Source of the DNA: Nitrospirota bacterium
GTDB taxonomy: Bacteria; Nitrospirota; Nitrospiria; SBBL01; JAADHI01
DNA length: 45,474 bases
NCBI GenBank assembly: GCA_029261195.1
Contig: JAJDBU010000013.1
Coordinates: forward strand, 1 to 45,474
Direction: 5' to 3'
The position numbers and the translations under genes were made by a program. Shown here piece after piece: positions 1 to 8,214 of this stretch. The notes beneath the pieces are model-generated. The model was not told the DNA's origin. It searched no databases and saw only the letters and a list, made by a program, of their open reading frames with translations. Position 1 is the first letter of the stretch, and each line of letters begins with the position of its first letter.

Positions 1-123
1 GACCTCGGCCCAGGGGATCTCTTTCGAGAGGATCACCCAGCGCTTATCACTCCGAAGTTTCCCCCCGAAGGGCAGATGAAAATTCTCAAAGGACAGCTGA
101 TTCGGGTTACTTTTTCGATACAT
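1..123 (-). mobile_element. IS5/IS1182-type transposase, N-terminal fragment at window edge
   Basis: Reading the minus strand from an ATG at 121-123 gives 41 uninterrupted codons that run off the left edge. The peptide begins MYRKSNPNQLSFENF and continues through LPFGGKL and RWVILSKEIPW. This is the typical opening of a DDE transposase of the IS5/IS1182 group (DUF772 type), where a short N-terminal helix precedes the catalytic domain. No DDE residues are visible because only the first 41 codons are in the window, so it cannot be said whether the element is intact. The call rests on recognising the N-terminal pattern. Confidence 0.72.
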
Positions 124-456
124 GGAGGCTCCTGGTGCACGCTTTTTAGAGGCTAAAGGTCTTTTTCTTTGCACTTGGAGCAGGATACTACAGATTAAAA
201 CCTTTTAAAATCAAAAACTTATCGTTTTTTCAGCAAGCCCTAAGTAGAATAAATTTCAAGATACTGGGAAAGCTGGATGTTCGACCCCTCGATCCCCAAC
301 CTTGATTGCTGCGGGGATTTATTTGTTTGACAAATGGATACAAGGCTGATAGCTTCGCTTAACACGGGTGCGTTTTAGCCCGCTTCACGATATACCCATA
401 AATTATAGATGTACCCGAAATTTCCTGCCCTTCCAAACCGGGCTTGAGGTGTTTGT
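124..456. other. Gap of 333 bases without a gene
   Basis: The first part is presumably the upstream end of the transposase element; no terminal inverted repeat can be paired because the other end lies outside the window. On the plus strand TTGACA (327-332), 17 bases, then TAGCTT (350-355) makes a weak sigma-70-like promoter pointing at the gene fragment that follows. The -10 matches only three of six positions. I see no RNA gene. Confidence 0.4.
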
Positions 457-783
457 ATGGGTTTACCATCATCTGAGAAACGATACTCTTTTCAGGCAAG
501 AGTACTGGTGCCTTCCTGCTCTGTCAGGCCTTGCCTTAAGATTGCTCTGCTGATTTCTTTTGTTCTCTCCCTCTTGTTTTCACAGTTTGCATTCGCTTCG
601 CCTTCGTCGCCTGTAAGCCAAAAGACCCACAACACGAATGTCCGTTTTAATCAAGGTTTACTCTCTGTTCAGGCCGATGGTGTTGCGCTTGGGGTTTTGA
701 TGGAGGAGGTCAGCCGGAAAGCAGATATTGCGGTTTTGATCAGTGCGCCCCTGAAAGATGAAAAAGTGATGGTTCAGTTTTAA
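457..783 (+). pseudogene. Truncated exported protein with STN-like (secretin/TonB N-terminal) segment
   Basis: The 108-residue reading frame has a hydrophobic stretch at about residues 28-46 ending in FAFAS, consistent with a signal peptide, then a segment with the STN-domain rhythm (LLSVQADGVALGVLMEEVSR ... DEKVMVQF). STN domains normally continue with a second beta-alpha unit. Here the frame stops right after MVQF, and another frame continues with SLGEESQK, which resembles the expected next strand. A frameshift near 780 is therefore likely. It lies just upstream of the decayed M23/adhesin gene and could be a remnant of the same surface system. Start codon and function are uncertain. Confidence 0.45.
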
Positions 784-2232
784 GTCTTGGTGAGGAAAGC
801 CAGAAGGTCAATTCCTACAGTTAAATTTTCGTAAAAAGTGAGACACACTGTGATGAATAAACAGAAGTACGGGAAGAAGAAAAATGTATTTTGGCTTTCT
901 TGGTTTTGGCTATTAGCTCGCTTAATGCCAGCATTGCGAATGCCCAGACATTTCAATGGCCATTATCCCCATTTACTACGGTCCCTAATATAACTCAGGA
1001 CCATGCATGTAAAGGTAACACTGCATCCAACGATGGTTGTGTGAGCGATATTAAGTATCACGCCGGTATTGACATGACGCTCCTTCCCTCTGTCGAAACA
1101 GGTATCTATGCTTCTGAGGCCGGGACAGTAGTTTTAACGAAAAATGACTGTGACTCTGGGGTTTCTTTGTGTAACGGCGGATTTGGAAATGCAGTAATTA
1201 TTCAACACGGTGCCAACTTATACAGTTTGTACGCCCATTTAAAAAAAGATAGCATTCCTATCCCTGTATAGTCGGCCCGACGGTAACTCAGGGATAGGAA
1301 ATAGGAGTTATGGGTAATACAGGGAATGTAACGGGTTTGCATCTCCATTTTGAGATCAAGAAGGTTGGTACATTAGGGGCTGGATATACCACCACTCCCC
1401 CAGACGTTAACGGTTACTTTGATCCATGGAAATATTTTTCAACTACCAGCATTACTCCTGTCCCAGTAAGTATTAATCAAGCTGGCTTAAATGTTCGCAG
1501 AGGCCCCGGTACAAATTATCAGGCATTTACGACTCTAAATGTTAATCAAAAATTTGTTGCCTTTGCCAAAAGTGGTAATTGGTACCGTATTTATCTTCCT
1601 TGTGAAAAGAACTCTTGTGCCGGATGGATAGCTAAGACAGATAGCTCTTGTACCGGAGGTATATGCGCGACGGAAGACCCCACTGCCACTCAGGTTGAAG
1701 TAGAACAAGCTGGTGTCGGTGGCGGCTTATTTGTCCGACCTTCGCCAGGGAGTAGTTTAAAACATGACAAGATTTACGATGGACAAAAATTTGTTACATT
1801 TGGGACACCTCAAGCTGGTTCTAATTGTTCAAGTAACTGGTATCAAATTCATCTTCTTGCTAGTTCGGAAGCCACAAGCGGTTGGAGCTGTGGCGATTTC
1901 CTGATAGTGCCAGGAACAACCCCTACGGTAGACAAACCAGTTGTAATCACACAGGGTGCGACTGCACCCACTCAAACGGGGGCAACCCTTCACGGAGTAG
2001 TGTCTCCCTCCGCAGCCATGACAAGTGTATTTTATGATTATGGCTTGACAGAAGCCTATGGGGAATCAATAGCCGGGGAGAGTTTCATTCCCGGTCCATT
2101 CGGAAGACCTGTTCAAAAGAATATAAGTGGTCTAAGTTGTGGAACTTTATATCATTTTGGAGTGGGAGCGACGAATGCAGGAGGAACGACCAATGGCAAT
2201 GACCTTACGTTTACTACGTTAGATTGTGCGAC

Positions 2233-2780
2233 CCCTGTTCCATCAGTTACCTCTCTAAGCCCAAGCAATACCGCAGCAGAAGGTGGAGGCTTCAGCTTGT
2301 CGGTCAACGGTAGCAACTTTGTCTCCGGCTCAGTGATTCGTTGGAAAGGGGTTAATCGTCTCACGACCTTTGTGAGCAGCACAGTGCTACGGGCAACGAT
2401 CCCCGCATCAGACATTGCCACAGCAGGGACAGCCCAGATTACAGTGTTCAGTCCTGCGCCCGGCGGTGGACCCTCAAATGCTCGGGTCTTTACAATTAAC
2501 TCGCCGAGCAACCCTGTTCCATCAGTTACCTCTCTAAGAGCCCAAGCAATACCGCAGTAGGAGGTGGAGCCTTCAGCTTGTCGGTCAACGGCAGCAACTT
2601 TGTCTCCGGGTCAGAGATTCGCTGGAAAGGGGTTAATCGTCTCACGACCTTTTTGAGCAGCACATTGCTACGGGCGACGATCCCTGCATCAGACATCGCC
2701 ACCGCAGGGACAGCTGAGATTACAGTGTTCAATCCTGCACCGGGAGGTGGAACCTCAAATGCTCAAACCTTTACCATCAA
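2233..2780 (+). repeat. Tandem direct repeat encoding two IPT/TIG domains, period 279 bases
   Basis: Copy one begins at 2233 and copy two at 2512, both with CCCTGTTCCATCAGTTACC. They stay alignable for about 270 bases at roughly 90 percent identity by eye. Each encodes one IPT/TIG immunoglobulin-like unit of about 93 residues (core [19 protein letters not shown]). The second copy carries an extra AG at about 2539-2541 (CTCTAAGAGCCC against CTCTAAGCCC), which throws the frame and ends the upstream reading frame at 2560. This is a segmental duplication inside the pseudogene. Confidence 0.85.
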
Positions 2781-5700
2781 CCAATTGCCACCCTCCGACA
2801 ACAATAACTTTGCCAACCGGATTGAACTTATCGGTTTACTTGGCAACGAAACCGGTACGAATGTAAGTGCAACAAAAGAAACCGGAGAGCCGAATCATGC
2901 AGGAAATGTTGGCGGAAAATCAGTATGGTGGAAATGGACTGCACCGATTTCAGGCCTGGTCACGGTAGATACGCACGGGAGCAATTTTGACACACTTCTT
3001 GCTGTCTATACCGGTACTAACATAGGCAGTTTGACAGAGATTGTATCCAACGATGATGACGGAAGCGGTAACAATAACAGTGGTGTGGCTTTCTCTGTAC
3101 AATCGGGGAACGAGTATCAAATCGCAGTAGACGGTTTTAGTGGAGTATCGGGCGATATCGTTCTAAATTGGGTATTGGCCCCACCACCGCCTCAGCCGGA
3201 CCTTGTAGTAATCAACCCGGCTACGAGTGCGGCCACCTTAACGCCGGGACAGTCGTTTACAATCTCCGCGACGGTAAAAAATGTGGGCGGGACTTCTTCA
3301 AATGCCACCACCTTGCGTTACTACCGTTCAGCCGATTCCACCATTACGACAGGTGATACACCACTGGGGACTGATACCGTCTCGGCACTCTTAGCGAATG
3401 CCACCTCACCTGAAAGTTTCTCCAGCATTGCACCGGCGGTCGGAAACTATTGGGTTGGAGCCTGTGTGCTTGCAGTTAGTGGGGAGTCGAACACCACGAA
3501 TCAGTGTTCGACCGGTGTGCCGATTACGGTGGGCACGAATACCTATGACATCACCGCGAGTGCGGGCGCTAACGGGAGCATCTCTCTTTCGGGCGTTGTC
3601 CCCGTGAATCACGGTGCAAATCAAACCTTCATCATGACGCCTGCAGCCAATTACCATGTCGCAGACGTCTTAGTAAACGGGGTATCTGTAGGTGCAGTGA
3701 CAACGCATACCTTCACAAATGTGACTGCCGCCCATACCATCTCGGTGACCTTTGCAACAGCACCCGCACCGGATCTGATCACGATCAGCCCGAGTGTAAG
3801 CGATTCCAATTTGACACGAGGTCAGTCGTTTACGATCACTGCAACAGTCAAGAATGTGGGAACGGCTTCCTCATCCTCCACAAACTTGCTTTACTACCGA
3901 TCAGCTGATTCAAGTATTTCTACGGGTGACACACTACTGGGAGCAGGTACAGTATCGGCACTTTCACCAAATGCCACCTCGCCTGAAAGTTTCTCCAGTA
4001 CTGCACCGATGGCTATTGGAACTTATTGGGTCGGAGCCTGTGCGCTTGAAGTCAGTGGGGAGTCGAACACCACAAATCAGTGTTCAACCGGAGTACAAAT
4101 CACAGTATCGACCTCACCGACCATCAGCCGAAATCCCTCTAGCTTCAGCTTTACAGGGCAAGAAGGCGGTGCGAACCCTGTCAGTCAGACCCTGAGCATT
4201 CAAAATTCCGGCGGAGAAGCTTTAAACTGGTCAGTGGGGGATAATGCCGCTTGGTTGTTTGTGAGTCCTTCCAATGGGATATCCACCGGAGAGGCGGATA
4301 GTGTCACGGTCTCAGTAAATACGGCGGGGCTTCTCTCTGCGAACTACAATGCCACAATCACCGTCACGGCACCTGGGGCCACCAATACCCCTCTGACGAT
4401 TCCTGTGGCACTGACTGTAACGACAGCAGACAGCGATAACGACGGCATACCAGACAGCTTTGAACTCGCGCATGGACTCAACCCGAATGATCCTCTGGAT
4501 GCCCTGTTTGATCCGGATGGTGACAACTATACCAACCTCGAAGAATTCCTGGGAGGCACCGACCCGCGAGATTCCACAAGCCTTCCGATCCGACCTTTTG
4601 TTGCAGAGACCTCCCCCCACGATGGCCAGGGAGTCGTAGCAGGCACTCAACGTGTGCCGATCGACAGCTCCATTGCGATACGAATCAAGGATCAGGATGA
4701 CGGGATCGATCCGAACACCATTGTCATGACCGTGGAAGGGATCGGGGTTCAGAACAGGATTCGAACAAAGGCGGTCAATGGCGCAGGCTTCACCGATATC
4801 TGGGTGATCTACGATACAACAAACCCGGACACCGATAGTGATGGAAAGCCGGACAGCTACGAGTTTGCCTTTGATCAAGAAATTAATGTCCGAATAGAGC
4901 TCAGTGATACCCAGGGAATTGCAATGAATCCCTACGCGTTTAGTTTTAAGATTGAGTCTCAACAGGAACATGACCAGGCTCTGGCGGCCATGCCTGCCGT
5001 CACCACAAGCAGTGATCCTGTGACGGGGATGACAACGATTGAGGCGGTCCAGGGGACGCCGATTGCAGGGGCTAAAATCCTCTTTAATCCCGCAGAGCCG
5101 GTGAGTCCTCGCTTTGGACCGGTCAATGAAATCCCGCCATTAACGGTGGCGAATGGCGTGGGCTTACCCCTCAACCTGGAACCGCCAACCGTATTTGACA
5201 ACTCGGTCACACTCTTTATCCCGGCACCGGGAGTAAGCGACCTTTCTCTCTTGAAAGTATATGTCTTCACCCCTGAGAGCGGGTGGCAAGTGGCGTCGCT
5301 GGCTGGATGGTGCCGGGCTCACGAATCAATCATCCGGAAACCAGCCCGCCAACGATTGAAATTCAGCTCAACCATTTTACCGGAGTTCAGGCCGCAGAAC
5401 CTCCTTCTGCACCACCTCCCCCCCCGGAATTGGTATTTCCTGCCAATGGAGAAAGCAACCTGGAAATTCCCGTCACCTTTGGATGGAATAAGTCAGTTGA
5501 TCCGAATGGGGACACAGTAAGCTATGGTTTAATCGTCTGTGAAGATTCTACTTTTACAGGGTGCAAGCCCGACTATCGTCGCCAGAGTGTTGGAGAAATC
5601 CACTGATTATGCGGCACTGGGTCTTGTGGGTTTGGTCTTCGGGTTTGTCTTGATTGGAGGTGTCAACAAAGGACGGAGAAAAATCGGTCTACTCATGATA

Positions 5701-6039
5701 GGCTTTATTATGACAGCTTCCCTCGTCGTCTCCTGTAGTGACGGAGGAGGAGGTGGTGGAACGCCACCTCAAGGTGACCCTCCAGTAAGCGACCCTCCGA
5801 CTGCCGACATGGCCCTTCCCACCTCCAATCTAAAGCGAGGCACAAGCTATTTTTGGAAGGTAAGAGCCGATGATGGCAAGGGAGGCATCAGCGAAAGTGA
5901 AACAAGGTTTTACCACAGCTTCCTGATTGGGAGGACATCTCCACTTCCACTTTTATGCATGGCCGAGGGTGTCTGTCTCCTTGAGCCGGAATCCCTATCA
6001 TTACCGCCACTGGATTCCCGATGGAACCGTACGGGAATG

Positions 6040-6059
6040 ACGCTTAAGGTATTAAGCGT
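6040..6059. terminator. Perfect 8-bp hairpin between convergent genes
   Basis: ACGCTTAA (6040-6047), loop GGTA, TTAAGCGT (6052-6059) is a perfect inverted repeat. It sits right after the minus-strand nuclease stop codon (6061-6063) and at the tail of the plus-strand pseudogene. There is no proper T-run on either side, so a bidirectional terminator role is only plausible. Confidence 0.4.
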
Positions 6060-6060
6060 T

Positions 6061-6948
6061 TCAGCGTGCCTCACTTAAAACGAAAATAAAGGGTCGTAGT
6101 TTTTCTAATGTGCGTTTGCCGATGCCTTTGACTTTGATCAAGTCATCGATGGTTTTATAAGGTCGCCCGGCGATGATTCTTTTAGAAAGTGCCGGTCCAA
6201 TCCCTTTTAAGGATTGGAGTTCTTCTCCTGTGGCGCGATTGAGGTCGAGCTTTTTTTCGCGCTGCTTTGCTTGGCTTTGATCCTGAAATGCCGCCAGTTC
6301 GCGCTCTTCACGACCTTCCTCCGCTCGATAGGCCACAATCTTCTCCGCGTCACTTGCAGCCCAAATGCCGACTCGCTTCAACATTGCCGCAGCCTCAAGG
6401 TCGCGTAATGTTTTGAAGACTTCCTTTCGAGATCTGCCATCGGGAGCCTTCCGCCCCACGCCGTAGGTGCGCGCAAGACCCTCTTTAACCAGGAGCGCTG
6501 CGAGATCCTCGCCATCCGCTGTTGTGACAAATGCGTAGACCCGTCCTTTTTTTGATCGTCCCAAGGCGTTTGCAAAGGCGGTGTGTACCGTGAAGGGTCT
6601 GGAAAGGATTTTTGCAACAAAGGTCTTTGCCTGCTGACCAAAACGGAGGGTCTCGGCGCCTTCACTCAAACCGAAATAACGGGTTTGCGCTCGCAGACGC
6701 CGCAGATCGCTTTGACGAGAAGCAAGGGTCTCGGGGCAATCGATGAAATAAAATCTCACATGGATCTGCTTTTCTCCGATATCCACCCAAAAACTATCGC
6801 CGTCGTTTGCCTGACTTTGTATCCATTTTGCCTCATCAAAACGCTGAAGTTTTGCCGCCTGAGTGGCTGAAGCAAATCCGGAGATCAGGGAGAGCGCAGT
6901 CAAGAGAATGCGAAGACCTGTTTTGAACAAGCAATTCATGGCGGCCAT
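6061..6948 (-). CDS. Secreted thermonuclease-like nuclease with C-terminal ComEA-type HhH domain
   Basis: The 295-residue protein has a signal peptide (hydrophobic core about residues 9-27, ending ASATQAA). A staphylococcal-nuclease (TNase) domain covers about 40-205, including VRFYFIDCPET with the Arg/Asp/Glu pattern of the active site, a GRVYAFV strand and GLARTYG. A helix-hairpin-helix module at about 235-290 has LDLNRA...L..LKGIGPALSKRI and VKGIGKRTLEKL, as in ComEA. The likely role is cleavage of DNA outside the cytoplasm, with the HhH tail gripping DNA; involvement in DNA uptake or nutrient scavenging is inference. AGAGGT lies six bases before the ATG at 6948 and supports that start; a second ATG at 6939 is possible. 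It is divergent from xseB. Confidence 0.85.
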   Translation of the reverse strand: MAAMNCLFKTGLRILLTALSLISGFASATQAAKLQRFDEAKWIQSQANDGDSFWVDIGEKQIHVRFYFIDCPETLASRQSDLRRLRAQTRYFGLSEGAETLRFGQQAKTFVAKILSRPFTVHTAFANALGRSKKGRVYAFVTTADGEDLAALLVKEGLARTYGVGRKAPDGRSRKEVFKTLRDLEAAAMLKRVGIWAASDAEKIVAYRAEEGREERELAAFQDQSQAKQREKKLDLNRATGEELQSLKGIGPALSKRIIAGRPYKTIDDLIKVKGIGKRTLEKLRPFIFVLSEAR

Positions 6949-6990
6949 TGTAGACCTCTTTTCCCGACAACTCCAGTGCGCAAAGCCCTA

Positions 6991-7026
6991 AAAAGACCTT
7001 GACCTTGTGAGGGTCTTTTGTATAAT
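6991..7026 (+). promoter_or_regulatory. Sigma-70 promoter of the xseB-ispA-dxs operon inside an inverted repeat
   Basis: TTGACC (6999-7004), 16 bases, TATAAT (7021-7026): a near-consensus promoter about 35 bases before the xseB start. The inverted repeat AAAAGACC (6991-6998) / GGTCTTTT (7012-7019) encloses the -35 box and most of the spacer. That could mark an operator, or a weak bidirectional hairpin. Confidence 0.7.
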
Positions 7027-7062
7027 AATCGGTGATTAATTTTTATCTGTACCGGAGTCTTA

Positions 7063-7287
7063 GTGGCCCATCTGAAATTTGACACCGCCCTTTCCCGTCT
7101 AGAAGCCACAGTCCAATCCCTTGAAAAGGGCGACCTCCCTTTAGAGGAGGCTTTGAAAGTGTTTGAGGAGGGGGTGCGTCTTTCTAAAAGTTGCCTGAAA
7201 ACCCTTGAAGAAACAGAGCGAAAGGTCGAAATGCTGATTGAAGGAAAAGACGGAAAAATGAAGCGACAACCCTTTAGCCCCAAATAG
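7063..7287 (+). CDS. xseB: Exodeoxyribonuclease VII small subunit
   Basis: The 74-residue protein matches the XseB family in length and pattern: LKFDTALSRLEATVQSLEKG, LPLEEALKVFEEGVRL and a closing C..TLEETERKVEML. XseB binds the large subunit XseA, and the complex degrades single-stranded DNA to short acid-soluble pieces in repair. The start is GTG at 7063 with GGAG (7054-7057) in front. No xseA gene is visible in the window, so the partner must be elsewhere. It is the first gene of a run with ispA 24 bases downstream; an xseB-ispA-dxs order is common in bacteria. Confidence 0.93.
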   Translation: MAHLKFDTALSRLEATVQSLEKGDLPLEEALKVFEEGVRLSKSCLKTLEETERKVEMLIEGKDGKMKRQPFSPK

Positions 7288-7311
7288 GCCTTCTAATGAA
7301 AGTATAGAGAT

Positions 7312-8214
7312 ATGGATATGCAGGAACTCAAAAGCTACCTTGCCCACAGGCGCTCAGAAGTGGATCGCCTTTTACAATCCTACCTGCCGGGCCCTACATG
7401 TGAACCGCCCCTGATTCATGAGGCGATGCGCTATTCCCTTTTTGCCGGAGGCAAACGGATTCGTCCCATCCTCTGTCTTGCCGCCTGTGAATCGGTCGGA
7501 GGCCGGGTTGAGGCGACGCTCCCCTTTGCTGCGGCAATTGAGCTGATCCACACCTACTCCCTGGTTCATGATGACCTGCCTGCCATGGACAATGATGACT
7601 ACCGTCGCGGGAAGCCCACAAGCCACAAGATGTTCGGAGAAGGCACGGCCATCCTGACAGGAGACGCCTTACTGACTGCAGCCTTTACCCTCATGGCCGA
7701 AAAAGGTCTGGCCTCTGCGATTTCCCACAAAAAGATCCTTCGGGTGATTCTGGAACTGGGCTCGGCCTCCGGAAGCACAGGCATGGTCGGAGGACAACTC
7801 AACGACATTGAATCCGAAGGGAAAGACGGTCTTTTTTTTGAAAAGCTAAAAGAAATTCACACGCAAAAAACAGGTGTATTGATCCGGGCCTCTGTCCGCA
7901 TTGGCGGTATTCTGGGCGGGGCCGGACCCAAGAAACTCTCTAATTTGACGGTCTACGGTGAAAAGGTCGGCTTGGCTTTTCAGATCGCCGATGATATTCT
8001 CGACGTGGAAGGCAGTGAAGCGGTGACCGGAAAACCGGTAAAAAAAGATGAGGCGAAGGGGAAATGGACCTATCCTGCTCTCATCGGCCTTTCACGTGCA
8101 AAAAAGGAAGCGTCGGTACTGGTCGAAGAGGCCTTGGCGGTGATCAAGTCGTTCGGGCCGGAAGCCGATCCCCTGAGACAGATTGCCTCTTTTATCACGG
8201 ATAGAAAATCATAA
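7312..8214 (+). CDS. ispA: Farnesyl/geranylgeranyl diphosphate synthase
   Basis: The 300-residue protein is a trans-prenyltransferase. It has the first Asp-rich motif at HDDLPAMDNDD (about residues 86-96), the second at QIADDILD (about 225-231), and GGKRIRP near 46-52 for diphosphate binding. The enzyme condenses isopentenyl diphosphate with allylic diphosphates to make C15 (possibly C20) chains, the substrate for UppS encoded later in this window. It follows xseB by 24 bases, and its TAA overlaps the ATG of dxs (TAATG), so translation is probably coupled. Product chain length cannot be settled by reading. Confidence 0.94.
   Translation: MDMQELKSYLAHRRSEVDRLLQSYLPGPTCEPPLIHEAMRYSLFAGGKRIRPILCLAACESVGGRVEATLPFAAAIELIHTYSLVHDDLPAMDNDDYRRGKPTSHKMFGEGTAILTGDALLTAAFTLMAEKGLASAISHKKILRVILELGSASGSTGMVGGQLNDIESEGKDGLFFEKLKEIHTQKTGVLIRASVRIGGILGGAGPKKLSNLTVYGEKVGLAFQIADDILDVEGSEAVTGKPVKKDEAKGKWTYPALIGLSRAKKEASVLVEEALAVIKSFGPEADPLRQIASFITDRKS

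Larger units (their letters stand above)
853..6078 (+). pseudogene. Decayed giant secreted M23-peptidase / SH3 / IPT / CARDB / BACON adhesin-like gene
   Basis: Five consecutive frames read as one protein of roughly 1,700 residues. Order: signal peptide; M23 metallopeptidase with its zinc HxxxD motif (His codon at 1059) and HLHFE motif (1340 onward); two SH3b domains (about 1455-1910); an Fn3-like domain; two IPT/TIG domains (2233-2780); a prepeptidase-C-terminal-like sandwich (2800-3175); two CARDB-like repeats flanking an InlB-type repeat (3190-4110); a BACON-like domain; thrombospondin-3-like Asp-rich repeats (about 4430-4570 and near 4830); a final Fn3-like domain. Visible lesions: a shift in the A-run near 880-885, a shift near 1268, an in-frame TAG near 1301, a 2-base insertion near 2540, a shift near 5295-5310 and a shift near 5570. 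The domains are still recognisable, so decay is recent, or some lesions are assembly errors. Probable former role: cell-wall or surface binding and hydrolysis. Confidence 0.75.

Noticed and set aside
4312-4971. Minus-strand 219-codon frame opposite the adhesin pseudogene
   Set aside because: The plus strand encodes BACON and Asp-rich repeats with clear domain patterns; the antisense peptide shows no recognisable domain.
5283-5606. Treating the segments at 1310, 2578, 5283 and 5539 as separate genes
   Set aside because: Each begins or ends within a domain that is completed in the neighbouring frame, so they are pieces of one broken gene.
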